A stretch of DNA of 64,000 bases from Suillus spraguei. Taxonomy: Eukaryota > Basidiomycota > Agaricomycetes > Boletales > Suillaceae. The notes below the pieces were generated by a model. It did not search any database and was not told the origin of the DNA. It saw only the letters and a program-made list of their open reading frames with translations. The position numbers were made by a program, and so were the translations under genes. How positions within the stretch are numbered: the stretch's first letter is position 1; the number at the start of each line of letters is the position of its first letter. Shown piece after piece: positions 10,401 through 23,400 of this stretch. Location: positions 186,001-250,000 of the forward strand of contig JABCPU010000037.1 of NCBI GenBank assembly GCA_016800925.1. Direction: 5' to 3'.

Positions 10401-12170
10401 TTTGTAGATTCAATCTTCTTCGGTAGTCAAGTTTCTTTCTTGTTGCTTCCCTTCGCACCGCAGATATCCATAATAACCATGCAAGGTTCTTGTACACAAA
10501 AAAAGTAATGCAAGTTCCAGGAAAAACACATACAAGGTTTGTCCCCATCCCACGACATAGCCCACGAATCTGTTCGCCTTGTCAAGTGCGTTTAATGCTG
10601 GTCGGTATGTCGGGGTATAAGTGAGAGGTCGCATTGTTCTAGAATGGGAATGAAAATGTGATGCAGTGAACAATAATTATCTCACCTGTATTCGAGAACG
10701 AATGGTTGGTATGGATAAGTAAACGCAAGAGCCAAGAGTTTGCTCACACCAGACATTAGTGTGTAAGACGTGTTTGACTGGTCAATGTCTTATGTAAACG
10801 TGCAGCAAAGAAAAGGGAGATGAACTCACGAGCTTATCGTCCTCTAGTCCCATTACCTTTCCGGCCGTTGCAAACCGTTTTTGTTTTTGTTCGAAACCGC
10901 ATCAATTCATCTCTTCGTATGCTATGAACCGCACCGCGCCGTTGCTGACACCGATCAAAGCCAGGATAGTCCCTTTCCACAGGCCAAAGAAACCCTCGTG
11001 CCTCCATATTGAAGTCTGATATGACACGGTGTATTAAACAAACCAAAGCGAAGACAACAAGGGGAACGTACCTGGGAGGCCATAATATGACGTCGGCGAA
11101 TCAGCACGCGTCGTGAACATGCGCACTTTCACAACTCATATGGGGTTGGTCGTTATAGCTGTGACTGCGCCCAATAAAATAGAAGTCAAGAAAACATCAA
11201 AGGGGCATGGACTCAAGGGCGACTTCGATTGAGCGCAACAAGGCAGGTATGTTCCAGGGGACATCCTATCATTCGGGACATCTCCGGATGGACGTTTCTT
11301 CAGCATGTTGTAGCTGAATCATACAAGAGTATGCGCAAATAAAATTTGAAGCTGATGACGAAATGTTGCGCACAAAAGGAAGTAGAGTCCCCGACCTGAA
11401 GCATTCTCTGTAAGATTTGGTCCAACGCCTCGGTACAGGCCTTGCCACTGTAAGAACCTAAGTGGCTCTCGCTGCGAGTTCAAAGGGGTGTGGAGACCGC
11501 TAGTGTGATGCTGAAACGCTATAGAAATAGATTAGCGTTAACGAATGTTATGCGATAATGATCGAGACGAGTGCGAGACGATAAACGATGGATATAGCGA
11601 TACGATTTAGATAGCGAGTGCGAGACTGAGACTGAGACTGGGAGACTGGTATGATTGCCTGTCGTAGTAAGTGTACATGGGCTACTTTTATACTTCGAAA
11701 TACTAAGGGTCGGGTATAGCTATGCCGAATCGTTTATGTGACGACGGGCGCTGAAGGGAGTGGCGTCGCACCTGACAGGGTAGAGTAGACTGAAAGGGAA
11801 AAGCATACGAAACGATTGAGTGAGTGGCGATATAAAAGGGTATGGTATTGACAAATTGATGAGAGCGGGATAGTGGGACTTGACAGATTCAGAGACGGCG
11901 AACTGAGAATGGGGCGATGGTGACGAAGAATAATAAGGGTCGAACGAGTCGGTAGCGACGAAGAATTAGAGACGAAAAGGAGGTGAGGTCCGTGCTGACT
12001 AACTTGGCAGTGCATTGATGCTGATGGTGGTAGAGGTAAGCGTCGAAACGGCACTTTCCGGCGTCAGCCGATTGGTAATCACTACACCACCCTTCACTGA
12101 CATGTATTTCATGCAAGGAATTCCATATAGTTTTCCAGATCCCACCCTGTGGTTCTGCGTAACTACAGCT
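10400..12170 (-). pseudogene. Mitochondrial FAD/folate-type carrier pseudogene (FLX1-like)
   Basis: Minus-strand pieces in the expected order match mitochondrial solute carriers of the FAD/folate group. They are IWNSLHEIHVSEGW at about 12090-12150, GLYRGVGPNLTENAS at about 11400-11460, the signature-type TTNPI*VVKVRMFTTRADSP at about 11080-11160, EGFFGLWKGTILALIGVSNG at about 10925-11000, and KLLALAFTYPYQ near 10720. The last block spans 10660-10450: SHLYPDIPTSIKRT*QGEQIRGL, then GTNLV and FPGTCITFF. At least two conserved tryptophans have become TGA. About 600 bp of unrelated sequence separates the first two blocks. The protein would have carried flavin or folate across the inner mitochondrial membrane. 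This copy is dead, and the intact gene is presumably elsewhere. Confidence 0.75.
11480..12085. mobile_element. Probable insertion inside the carrier pseudogene
   Basis: Neighbouring blocks of the carrier (ending in SEGW and starting with RGLYRG-like sequence) are separated by about 600 bp that does not belong to the family. The inserted stretch has a GAGACTGAGACTGAGACTG simple repeat (about 11620-11645) and several GCGATACGA-like words. I could not find clear terminal repeats, so the class is unknown and an enlarged intron is possible. Confidence 0.4.
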
Positions 12171-15100
12171 TGAGCTCAAGAAGATGCATGCACAGGAGGG
12201 TGATGCATGGTTCTATGACCTTTAAGCAGAGAAAGACGAAGGTTATGTAAGCCATACTAGTGCAGTTGTCGGAAAGAAGCTTAGCTGAGCCGAGTCGGAC
12301 GACAAAATTGAACCGATCGGAGATTTATGTAAACAATCAATTTTGTAATGTTTGGACACATGCAAGCTGCATGTCACAATCACCCGAATGCCGACGAAGT
12401 AGGGTGTGTCGCAACTCATTGCAACCTGTTACTAGTAGGTGACACAACGTTAGGGAATAGTGGCGGGTTAGCGAGCCAGTTCCGCATTTTATATTTCTCT
12501 CGGTGAGCCGCTCTCATTGCTCGAGTTGTTACCAAATACAAATCTAGTTTCAAAACGTCATGTCATATACCTATCTAACTTGCTTGCCACCTGTGAATTA
12601 ATCAAGTTTGTTCCATGATGGATGATGGATGATGCCTGTCCAAGCTAGCACTCGCACAACCCACGTTCCAACTTTCAAATGCCCATTTATTACATGGCTG
12701 AATGATTAGTGCTGCATGTATTAAGTCCACGTTGCGGCCTTGAGGCGGTGGTCAAGGGTATTTGGGCGCATAGAAATGGTTCCACTCTCTCTTCTCATTT
12801 TTGCCTCACCCTGATCCTAATCTTTCACTGTTCACAATGAACGAAGACCACAAGACAAATCCTCCTCTAGAGGTTTCTGAATCTCCTCGAACTAGAGAGG
12901 CAACTCCTGGTGAGAGCTCGGTGCGTACTCTCATGGGATCACTGTCGACGAGCGCTAATAACATCATCGCTGCCTCTGACGCATTTTTCATCCAGAACCA
13001 GCCTCGTGGAAAATTCCGTCAGGTGCTGAAGAAATGTAAGAACGTGATTAAAAAAGTCTCTGTACGTCGACGTGAATGCTGGAGAACTGGAATATGGCTG
13101 ACATCGTTTGTGCAGAAACCCTTCAAGCGTTCCCGCCACCAAACCCCTGCTGTCCAGAACGCTGATCATGAAGGTGCTTCATCGATTCAACATGTTGAGG
13201 TAAGTGTTCATTATTTTGAACTTGAACTTGTCTGAGGTCCACCAAGAATGTGTCGCGTCTGCATCCTTCCGATGAGGACAAGCCTGCCACATCTGAGAAT
13301 CCTAGTGGCTGTGTGAACCAAAGAGGGTCCGGAGAACCTGCTTCGAAGGTATTTGCATCAAACCATCTAGTTTCCATCTCTAAATTCTGTTGGTCATGTA
13401 GGATATCGACGCCCTTCCTGGCGTGGAAGAGATTCACGATCCCCAATTACTAGCTGAGGCTGAACTTCGTGATGCGCGTGAGGGTATGGAAAGTGTGAAA
13501 CTGCTCGGGAAACATGTCGCTTCTGGGGCATCCGCAGCCGAGGATGCCCCAAATTATCTGCCTGCCGCAAACGATTTCCAGACCACAACTCTTCAACCAC
13601 TCAGAATTTTTGACACTGTCATCAAGGGTCTTGCGGATGTATGGGGCCACTCTCCTATGTTGGAAGCGAGCTAATCAAGTTGCATAGGTACATCCTTACG
13701 CAAAGGTGGCGCTGGGTATACTGTCTGCTGCATCAAAAGTACGTGGAGTTTCGCCCTCCAGTTCAGCAGTTGTTGACTCTATGCAGATTATTCTCGCTCA
13801 AACAGAACGCGACGACTCAGTACAATCTCTTCTCGAGAAATTAGAACAGGTTTACGTCTTCATGTCGCAAGACGACACTCTTAGCAAGATTCCATCCCAG
13901 CGCACTATCGTTGAACGGATTGCCCAGCAGACTCTAGAGTGCGCGCGCTTCATCAGAGACTACTCAGAGAGGAAGAGCTTTTGTGAGTCATCGACCTATC
14001 GCATTCCCGTATTCTGAATCTCATATCATTATCACAGGGAAGAGACTCGGCAAAAATGTTATCTCGGAGACGGATGATCTGATTACACGGTACAACGAGG
14101 CTTTGGATGAGCTTATGCAACAATTTCGGGACCAAGCCATTCGGGACATAGCTGATCTCGTCCGGTGTACAGGTAAGGATTTGGATGTTCTGACTTTTTA
14201 TCCACTCATACCCCTCCAGGTGATGAACTGGATCTCAGCGGCATGCCTTACGCTGCGGGCGCGGGACTAGATACTACGAAACAATGCCTACCAGGGACGC
14301 GCACGGACATTCTCTCCCAGATAACTGAATGGATCAACGATAGCGGAGATGCTGCTCAGCGTGTGCTGTGGCTATCTGGCCCTGCAGGCAAGGGCAAATC
14401 AGCCATCGCTCACACAATCGCCAATTGGTTCAATGACTTAGGAGGGCTTGGTTCGTGTTTCTGCTTCAACCGGGACCTTATTAAAAGCGACAAGCGTCAC
14501 GAAAAAGTGTTCTCCACCATCGCTCGGGATCTCGCTGACCGTGATCCGGAGATCAGACGAACATTGGCGAATACAGTCAAAAATGCGAATGCGCTGAAGA
14601 ACACGACGGATATCATCCAGCAATGGCGCAAGCTGTTCATGGAACCGCTAAAGAAGTTTTCTGGGTCAAGTGTGGGGCCCGTCTTGATCATCATTGAAGC
14701 ACTAGACGAGAGCGGGGGAGTTGAGACACGGCGTGCCCTTCTCAGTATACTTGCGGGTACACTAGAGGGCGAAGGTCTTCCACAAATCACTGAACTCCCA
14801 TCCAACTTTCGGATCATCGTCACGTCTCGCCCACTTCGTGATATCGATGATGCATTTCACGGTGCTGAGCATATTCTACGGTTATCCATGGACGACATTC
14901 CAGAAGCAGTCTCGAAGGGAGACATCCGTACATTTGTGTCTCACGAGCTGAAAAAGCTGCCTGATCTTGGAGACAAAGAGTTTGGAGACCTCGCCGACAA
15001 AGCTGGTGGACTATTCGAGTGGGCGCGTCTTGCATGCAAATACATTCAAGAAACCCCCCTTGGCTCATACCCATTGATCGCTTCAATGCTGTCGTGTCCC

Positions 15101-16089
15101 ACGATCATGGTGAACGGAAAACTCTGTTGTACGACATATACAACTTCATTTTAGGAGAACACATGGGGAAGGACAGATACAACAAAAACGGAGTATCAAC
15201 GAGCGCTAGCGAAGTTTTCATTCTGTGATGGGACAAATACTTGGCGCAGCCGAACCCCTCCCTTTAGATGCCCTGAATGCCATGCGGAGCCATTTTCCGG
15301 ACCAAAAGGATCGTTATAAAGTGGAAGTCGTGGTAGGATATATGGGATCGCTGCTAAGCGGTACCACCAACTCGTCTAGTCCATCCGGCCCCTTCACGCA
15401 TCCTTCCGCGAATTCTTGACAGACAAATCATCGAGCGGTGACTTTTTCGTGGAGATGTCGAACTCGCAACGGGATCTCGCTTTTGCGTCACTTCGAGTGA
15501 TGGAAAAGGACCTTCGCTTCAATATGTGTGATTTGAAGTCTTCATACCTCCCCAATAGCGAAGACGCTGGGCTGCCGGATCGAATCGCAAAATCCATTTC
15601 CCCCACATCTGTCCTATTCGTGTAAATTTTGGGCTACGCATGTCGGAGCAACAGACTTCGACGCAGCGCTCGCAAAGGAAATAGGATCACTGTTTGACAA
15701 CGAGCGGCTACTCTTCTGGATTGAAGCACTCGGTCTCCTCAATACACTCGGCAGCGCAGTTAGCGTGCTTCCACTGATTTCCAAGTGGCTGAAGGTGAGA
15801 ACAGAGCCATTAGGTGATGTCAGGCGAAGTGCTTACGGGTGAACGCAGGGCCAATCGGGCCACGAAATGCTCTTGTCTACTGCCATGGATGTGCAGAGAT
15901 TCGTCCAACTGTGTAGTGGGATGATTTTGCACAGCACGCCGCATCTATATTTATCAGCGCTGCCGTTTTCGCCCACAAAGTCCACGATAGCTACAAGATT
16001 TGCTGGAAAGTTTCCGAACAGCCTTCGTGTGATAGATGGACGTCTTGTGAACTGGCCGGCTATTCAGACCGTGATCAGTGGGTACACTT

Positions 16090-17390
16090 CTTATGTCAAC
16101 TCAGTCTCGTTCTCCCCCGATGGCACTCGCATTGTGTCTGGTTCTCTTGATTCCACTGTCCGGCTGTGGGATGCAGCAACGGGGCTGCCATTGGGTGAGC
16201 CCTTCCGAGGGCACACTTATTCGGTCAACTCAGTCTCGTTCTCCCCCGATGGCACTCGCATCGTGTCTGGTTCGGATGATTCCACTGTCTGGCTGTGGGA
16301 TGCAGCGACGGGGCTGCCATTGGGTGAGCCCTTCCGAGGGCACACTTCTTGGGTCAAGTCAGTCTCGTTCTCCCCCGATGGCACTCGCATCGTGTCTGGT
16401 TCAAGAGATTCCACTGTCCGGCTGTGGGATGCAGCGACGGGGCTGCCATTGGGTGAGCCCTTCCGAGGGCACGCTGAAGAGGTCAACTCAGTGTCGTTCT
16501 CCCCCGATGGCACTCGCATCGTGTCTGGTTCAAGAGATTCCACTGTCCGGCTGTGGGATGCAGCGACGGGGCTGCCATTGGGTGAGCCCTTCCGAGGCAC
16601 ACTAAATCGGTCAACTCAGTCTCGTTCTCCCCCGATGGCACTCGCATGTGTCTGGTTCTTTGATTCCACTGTCCGGCTGTGGATGCAGCGACGGGGCTGC
16701 CATTGGGTGAGCCCTTCCGAGGGCACACTTATTGGTCAACTCAGTCTCGTTCTCCCCCGATGGCACTCGCATCGTGTCTGGTTCGAGATTCCACTGTCGG
16801 CTGTGGGATGCAGCGACGGGGCTGCCATTGGGTGAGCCCTTCCGAGGGCACACTTCGGTCAATCAGTCTCGTTCTCCCCCGATGGCACTCGCATCGTGTC
16901 TGGTTCGGATGATTCCACTGTCCGGCTGTGGGATGCAGCGACGGGGCTGCCATTGGGTGAGCCCTTCCGAGGGCACACTGAATCGGTCAACTCAGTCTCG
17001 TTCTCCCCCGATGGCACTCGCATCGTGTCTGGTTCAGAGATTCCACTGTCCGGCTGTGGGATGCAGCGACGGGGCTGCCATTGGGTGAGCCCTTCCGAGG
17101 GCACACCTTGGGTCAAGTCAGTCTCGTTCTCCCCCGATGGCACTCGCATCGTGTCTGGTTCGGATGATTCCACTTCCGGCTGTGGGATGCAGGGGGGGGG
17201 GGGGGGGGGGGATCGTCGGCTGAGTTCCACTGTCCGGCTGTGGGATGCAGCGACGGGGCTGCCATTGGGTGAGCCCTTCCGAGGGCACATATTGGTCAAG
17301 TCAGTCTCGTTCTCCCCCGATGGCACTCGCATCGGTGTCTGGGTTCCTCTTTTGGATTCCCACTGGTCCCGGGGGCCTGGTGGGATGCAG
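16090..17390 (+). repeat. 129-bp WD40 repeat array, about 10 units
   Basis: Near-identical 43-codon units ([37 protein letters not shown]) start at about 16097, 16226, 16355, 16484, 16611, 16735, 16859, 16985, 17112 and 17295. Differences concentrate just after GHT, at the residue before SVSF, and at the residue before DST. From 16597 on, one-base losses recur (GAGGGCACAC to GAGGCACAC, TGTGGGATG to TGTGGATG). The last unit has several doubled bases. Confidence 0.9.
17192..17211. repeat. G20 homopolymer inside the WD40 array
   Basis: Twenty consecutive G interrupt a repeat unit directly after GGGATGCA and are followed by a short unrelated piece, after which a repeat restarts. No other unit in the three arrays has this. 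It is most easily explained as a low-quality or mis-joined consensus. Confidence 0.9.
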
Positions 17391-17776
17391 CGATGGAGCA
17401 GCAATTCCAGGAGCACACAGAGATCCCGTCCTTTGCATCCTCTTTTGATATACGTCACCCCAGACCTTGCAAACAGGAGACTACCATCCCTACCAACACT
17501 TGGAAAAATCGTGACATTTGCTTCGCATCAGGCTTGGAGCATGCCCTCCCCAACTCTGCTGAGCTCTCTCATCATGATCTTTATTCGACCCCTGTCTCGA
17601 AAAATGATGGATGGATGATGGGAGCTGATCGTCGCCTGCTTTTCTGGGTACCGCCCGCTTCCCGAGAACAACCATTTCACTCCCCTGGGACTGTATTTGC
17701 GATGCCCAGTGCGCAACAAATTGATTTGAGTCGCATGGCTCATGGAGAACACTGGTCGAATTGCCGAGATGCGTGA

Positions 17777-18530
17777 GTTCTTAGCCTTGATTGTTCCTTG
17801 TAGTCGCTCAATCAATGCTTCTAGCTCTACTTGCAGATGACCCGATTGTACCAGTACCGAATATACAGTTTTGTTCCGTGTTGATTTTATACCTAACATC
17901 TCGTCCAAGTTCGAAATCGTTCGAGTGAAATGACCCACTGAATACGGTGCCTTTTACACACTTGTTGCGCCAGCTGATAACCAATCTGGAAGCTTGCTGA
18001 GCCGAAGTTATCATGCGCGCCGAAACCACCACCTTGTGATAACCCTAGCCTTCTTTCGTGTGAAGCACCATCCTGCAATGATTCCCAGTGATTCAGTATC
18101 GCACATATGGGTACTGCTTGAGTCTTATTCACATTTGACTCGAGTCCGACTTACTGAGTCCCGACAACAGGGGGTCGTGAATGTTACGGAACAAGGAGAA
18201 CTTGAGTAGGAACTCCGGGAGCTTCAGTGTTATCGGACTGCGTCGCCTCTGAGTTTCCCAGAGTTCAAGCAAAGAACTGGTAACCTGGAGTCCATGACCA
18301 TCCTCACGGTTGCAATTGCAGATTTGGAATGCTTCCGCGACTTGAAGGTTCCAAAAATCTATTGAGCTTACCTCTGTACCGTAGAGTAATGACAGCGCAA
18401 CGAGGCGAGATATTTGCTGCTCGAGTGTTCTTCCTTGCTCCTCAGGATACTTTAGAGTTCGTCCTGAAACAACATCATTCTGTGATTGATACAAATGTCG
18501 AATCTTAGCATTGTATTCTGATACCAACTA
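17777..18530. other. 3' flank of copy 1, no gene recognised
   Basis: The sequence GTGAGTTCTTAGCCTTGA just after the WD40 gene recurs after copy 2 at 25842, and homology continues through the flank. It could contain a last intron and 3' UTR. The open frame at 18129-18527 (minus) has no recognisable domain. Confidence 0.5.
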
Positions 18531-19665
18531 TCTCAAACCAAATTCGACGGGTAGTGGAAGTCCTCCAAGCTCACGAAGTTCTCTTTATGCTTCTCGCCAA
18601 AACAAACAGATAGAAGATGCCAGTACTCGCAGCTTGGTCGTTGGTCCAACTTGCTCGTGCTCCTCCAAAGGGTCGCGACGGCGCCAGTCCGTTACTGGCA
18701 GCATTGCATAGCTTATTTGCAGTAGTCATAATGGCTTTGTGGTCTGCAGCAAAGCTGGAAAAGAGGTTATCGGTCAACGCATGTCGCAGAGACCTTACGA
18801 CTTACAGTTGGTGCATGAGGCAAGGTGCTGTTGATGAGTTATAGAGTCTTCTCATAATTCGCGTCCTCGTACTCTGACATGAGAAGTTGCTAGTACATCT
18901 GGTCGCATTTCTGAACATGACCATTGCAGTGATGACGGGAACGAAGATTTTATCGTAATCGAGTTGGGATCTTTGGTTAAAATGATGGTAGGTTGTATAA
19001 AGTAGCCCTTCGAGCCATCACCTGTAGGACCATGAGAAAAGTTGCGGATGGGTCGTACAACCCCACCTTACTGGTGCCTCCGATAAGCCCCTCGCGCATC
19101 CTCGGCGTTCTGGACAAAGCCTATTACTTCATCATAAGCTGGGCGACCTCTGTGACATTGCTCAGTGACTGGTATGCAGCCTGATGCATAGAAACAGAAC
19201 GCACGTTATGTAGAGTTCTGAATTCTGATGATGACCCGAGATCTTCGCAACCTCAGACGGGAGCAGATCTTTGACCAAAACGAAGAGGAACATAAAGCCG
19301 TGACAACGCAGACTATTTGTTCTGCATAAACATATCAATGTTGCGTGTCAGATATACATACGACATGCGTACCTTGATACTCAAAGCTCATTGAATGATT
19401 TGCAAAACTATATTTCGCATCCTTGCTGATCGCTGATCTGTGGGTGACATGGAAGTTCCCTCCTGTGTCGTCGACGATTCTCAGATACCCTCTGTACTTG
19501 TTTAGGTTCATAGAAACGCTCCCGCATAGCTTCTTGGCTATAAAGGCGTGCCTGTGAAGTGGGTGCTGCAAAGCCAGGGTGCGATATGGCCTATGCGACG
19601 AAGTCTGGAGGTGACCCAGGAACAAACTAGATGAGGCTGGCTGAAATATCAACCTCCAAGAAAAA
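18530..19665 (-). pseudogene. Delta-1-pyrroline-5-carboxylate dehydrogenase pseudogene (PUT2-like)
   Basis: Minus-strand pieces follow the C-terminal half of P5C dehydrogenase, the mitochondrial enzyme that oxidises P5C to glutamate in proline breakdown. They include NLNKYRGYLRIVDDTGGNFH near 19500, MSFEYQGTH, GYFIQPTIILTKDPNSITI near 18970-19010, NLFSSFAADHKAIMTTANKL near 18740, RPFGGARASWTNDQAAS near 18650, and KENFVSLEDFHYPSNL at about 18540-18590, one base out of frame. Stops and frame changes lie between the blocks, and the catalytic part upstream is missing. A smaller, more decayed copy of the 3' end lies at the same place in the second duplication unit (about 26880-27110). Confidence 0.8.
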
Positions 19666-20430
19666 CTGGGAGACCAAGTAGTTGGAATGCATGACCGGCG
19701 ATGAAGGTACTGTATTACTGATGAGTGCAGGAACTAAGAGATGTGATAGAATGGTGCATACGTACACCTGGAAGATCAAGCACGATGATCGATTCAATCG
19801 TGAGAAGTAAGGATACTTGATAGTAATCATGATTCTAACTTTTAACGCCTCGGAATCCGATTAATTTGTTTAATTTCCAGGTCTGATCAATTCCGGGAGT
19901 GCAAATATCGGCCCAGCTACTTCGTCTAATCAGTGGCTCTTAGTATCTTTGTTTCATCTCGTCCAACTGCCTGAGTCAGGCTCTTGTGATATTCTACCCT
20001 TCCCACTCCCTCTCAACCTCTTGGTTCCGCACTCGCATCTGCTTCTGCGAGCAAGTACTGTACTGCCTTCAAGTTCAACGGCGAACGCTGTCCCTACAAG
20101 TCGTTGCACAATCTGTCCAAGTTCAGCCTGACGATTGTGATCAGTGCTTTCCAACGTCATGTCATATACATATTTAACTTGCTTGCCACCTGTGAATTAA
20201 TCAAGCTTGTTCCGCCATGAATGATGCCTTTCCAGGCTAGCACTTGCACGATCCTCGTTCCAACTTCGCAATGCCCATGGTAGAATGACTAGCGCTGGTT
20301 GTACTAAATAAATCCACGTTGCCGCGGCGGCCTTGAGGCTGTGGTCAAGGGTATCTAGGTGCCTATTAAATGGTTCCACTCTCTCTTCTCGTTTTTCCCT
20401 CACCCTGATCCTAATCTTTTACTGTTCACA

Positions 20431-23400
20431 ATGAAAGAAGACCACAGGACAAATCCTCCTCTAGAAGCCTCTGAATCTCCTCGATCTAGAGAGGCAACTC
20501 CTGGTGAGAGCTCGGTGCGTGCTCTCATGGGATCACTGTCGACAAGCGCTAAAAACATCATCGTTGCCTCTGACGCATTTTTCATCCAGAACCAGCCTCG
20601 TAGTAAATTCCGTCAGGCCCTGCAGAAATTTAAGAAGAATGTGATTAAAAAAGTCTCTGTACGTCGACGTGAATGCTAGAGAACTGGAATATGGCTGACA
20701 TCATTTGTGCAGAAACCCTTCAAGCGTTCCCGCCACCAAACCCCTGCTGTCCAGAACGCTGATCATGAAGGTGTTTCATCGATTCAGAATGTTGAAGTAG
20801 GTGGTCATTATTTTGATCTTGAACTTGTCTGAGGTCCACCAAGGATGTGTCGCGTCTGCATCCTTCCGATCATGATAAGCCTGCCACATCTGAGAATCCC
20901 AGTGACTCTGTGAATCAAGGAGCACCCGGAGAACATGCTTCGAAGGTATTTACGCCAAACAATCCAGCTTTCATATCTAAACTCCGGTCGTCATGCAGGT
21001 TCTCGACGCCCCTGCTAGCGTGGAAGAGATTCCTGATCTCCAGTTAGTTGAGATCAAACTTCATGACGCCAGTGAGGGGATGCAGAGTATGAAACCACTC
21101 GGGACACATGCCACTTCTGTGGCATCCGCAGCAAAGGATGCGCCAGAAGATCTCGATACCGCAGACAATTTCCAAACCACATATCTTCAGCCACTCAGAA
21201 TTTTTGACACAGTCATTGAGAATCTTGCAAATGTATGGGGTATCCTTTTTAGTTCGAAGCGAGCTAATCAAGTTACATAGGTACATCCTTACGCAAAGAT
21301 GGCGCTGGGTGTGCTGTCTGCTGCATCCAAAGTACGTGGAGTTGCGCGCTCCTGTTCAATAGTTGTTGACTCTATGCAGATCATTCTCGCTCAAACAGAA
21401 CGCGACAAATCTGTACAATCTCTTCTTGAGAAATTAGAGCAAGTCTACCGCTTCATGTCACAGGACGACACACTTGGCCAGATTTCATCCCAGCGCAGCA
21501 TCGCTGGACGGATTGCCCAGCAGACTCTAGAGTGCGCGCGTTTCATCAGGGACTACTCGGAGAACAAGAGCTTTTGTAAGTTATTGAGTTATTGTACTCC
21601 GCACGTTGTCAGACTTATACCATTATCACAGGGAAGAGACTTGGGAAGAATGTCATTTCGGAGACGGATGATCTGATCATGCAGTACAACAAGGCTTTGG
21701 ATGAGCTTATGCAACAATTTCGGGACCAAGCTATTCGGAACATAGCCGATCTCGTTCGGTGCACAGGTAAGGATTTGGACGTTCTGACTTTTCATTTACT
21801 CATACCCCTCCAGGTGATGAACTGAGTGACAAACTAAATCTGAACGGTATGCCTTACGCAGCGGGCGCGGGACGAGATACCATGAAACAATGCCTGCCAG
21901 GGACACGCACGGACATTCTCTCCCAGATCACTGAATGGATCAACGACAGCGGAGATACTGCTCAGCGTGTGCTGTGGCTATCTGGCCCTGCAGGCAAGGG
22001 TAAATCAGCAATCGCTCATACAATCGCGAACTCGTTCAACGACTTGGGAGGGCTTGGTTCGTGTTTCTGCTTCAACCGGGACCTTAAAGCCGAGAAGCGT
22101 CATGAAAAAGTGTTCTCCACCATCGCTCGTGACCTCGCTGACCGTGATCCGGAGATCAGACGAACATTGGCGAATGCAGTCAAAAATGACAATGCGCTGA
22201 AGAACACAACAGATATCATCCAGCAGTGGCGCAAGCTGTTCATGGAACCGCTAAAGAAGTTTTCTGGGTCGAGCGTAGGGCCCGTCTTGATCATCATTGA
22301 AGCATTAGACGAGAGCGGGGGAGTTGAGACACGGCGTGCCCTTCTCCGTATACTTGCGGGTACACTAGAGGGCGAAGGTCTTCCACAAATCACTGAACTC
22401 CCATCCAACTTTCGGATTATCGTCACATCTCGCCCACTTCGTGATATCGATGATGCATTTCACGGTGCTGAGCATATTCTCCGATTATCCATGGACGACA
22501 TTCCAGAAGCAGTCTCGAAGGGAGACATCCGTACATTTGTGTCTCACGAGCTGAAAAAGCTGGCTGATCTTGGAGACAAAGAGTTTGGAGACCTCGCCGA
22601 CAAAGCTGGTGGACTATTTGAGTGGGCACGTCTTGCATGCAACTATATTCAAGAAACCCCTCTCGGCTCATACCCCATTGATCGCTTCAATGCTGTCGTG
22701 TCCCAGGATCATGGGGAACGGAAAACCCTGTTGTACGACATATACAATTTCATTTTAGGAGAACACATGGGGAAGGACAGATACACAAAAACGGAGTATG
22801 AGCGAGCGCTAGCGAAGTTTCATTCTGTGATGGGACAAATACTTGGTGCAACCGAACCCCTCCCTTTAGATGCCCTGAATGCCATGCGGAGCCATTTTCC
22901 GGACCAAAAGGATCGTTATAAAGTGGAAGTCGTGGTAGGATATATGGGATCGCTGCTAAGCGGTACCACCAACTCATCTAGCCCCATCCGCCCCCTTCAC
23001 GCATCCTTCCGCGAATTCTTGACAGACAAATCATCGAGCGGAGACTTTTTCGTGGAGATGTCGAACTCGCAACGGGATCTCGCTTTTGCGTCACTTCGAG
23101 TGATGGAAAAGGACCTTCGCTTCAATATATGTGATTTAAAGTCTTCATACCTCCCCAATAGCGAAGACGCTGGGCTACCAGATCGAATCGCAAAATCCAT
23201 TTCCCCACATCTGTCCTATTCCTGTAAATTTTGGGCTACGCATGTCGAGCAACAGACTTCGACGCAGCGCTCGCAAAGGAAATCGGATCACTGTTCGACA
23301 ACGAGCGGCTACTCTTCTGGATTGAAGCACTCGGTCTCCTCAATGCACTGAGCAGCGCAGTTAACGTGGTTCCACTCATTTCCAAGTGGCTGAAGGTGAG

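Larger units (their letters stand above)
12837..17776 (+). pseudogene. NACHT-WD40 STAND protein (NLR-like), copy 1, frameshifted
   Basis: The start ATG is at 12837. Seven short introns give exons 12837-13061, 13116-13199, 13247-13348, 13402-13638, 13688-13982, 14038-14172, 14220-15794 and 15849-17776. The helical N-terminus is unlike any named adaptor I know. The NACHT domain has GPAGKGKS (about 14383) and [11 protein letters not shown] as Walker A and B, with Glu replacing the usual first Asp. About ten WD40 blades and a C-terminal cap ending in [10 protein letters not shown] follow. Compared with copy 2, single-base changes in homopolymers break the frame near 15072, 15184, 15206, 15380 and 15600, and more indels lie in the WD40 array. 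Such proteins are cytosolic receptors in fungal self/non-self recognition. Given the homopolymer pattern, some breaks may be sequence errors. Confidence 0.85.
12550..18730. repeat. Tandem duplication unit 1 (partner 20155-27110)
   Basis: From GTCATGTCATATACCTATC at about 12556, through the NACHT-WD40 gene and its 3' flank, to the antisense dehydrogenase relic, this unit is collinear with 20155-27110 at an offset of about 7.6 kb. The NACHT exons are nearly identical and the flanks more divergent. The unit boundaries are approximate because they were read by eye. Confidence 0.85.

Noticed and set aside
11620..11660. GAGACT simple repeat as a possible regulatory or telomere-like array
   Set aside because: Only about three to four short imperfect units within an insertion in a pseudogene; no telomeric motif.
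16217..16862. Long antisense open frames through the WD40 arrays (also 23665-24201, 24459-24716, 51897-52376)
   Set aside because: They arise because a 129-bp repeat is a multiple of three and one antisense frame lacks stops; the translations are mirror images of the WD40 blades with no independent start, signal or domain.
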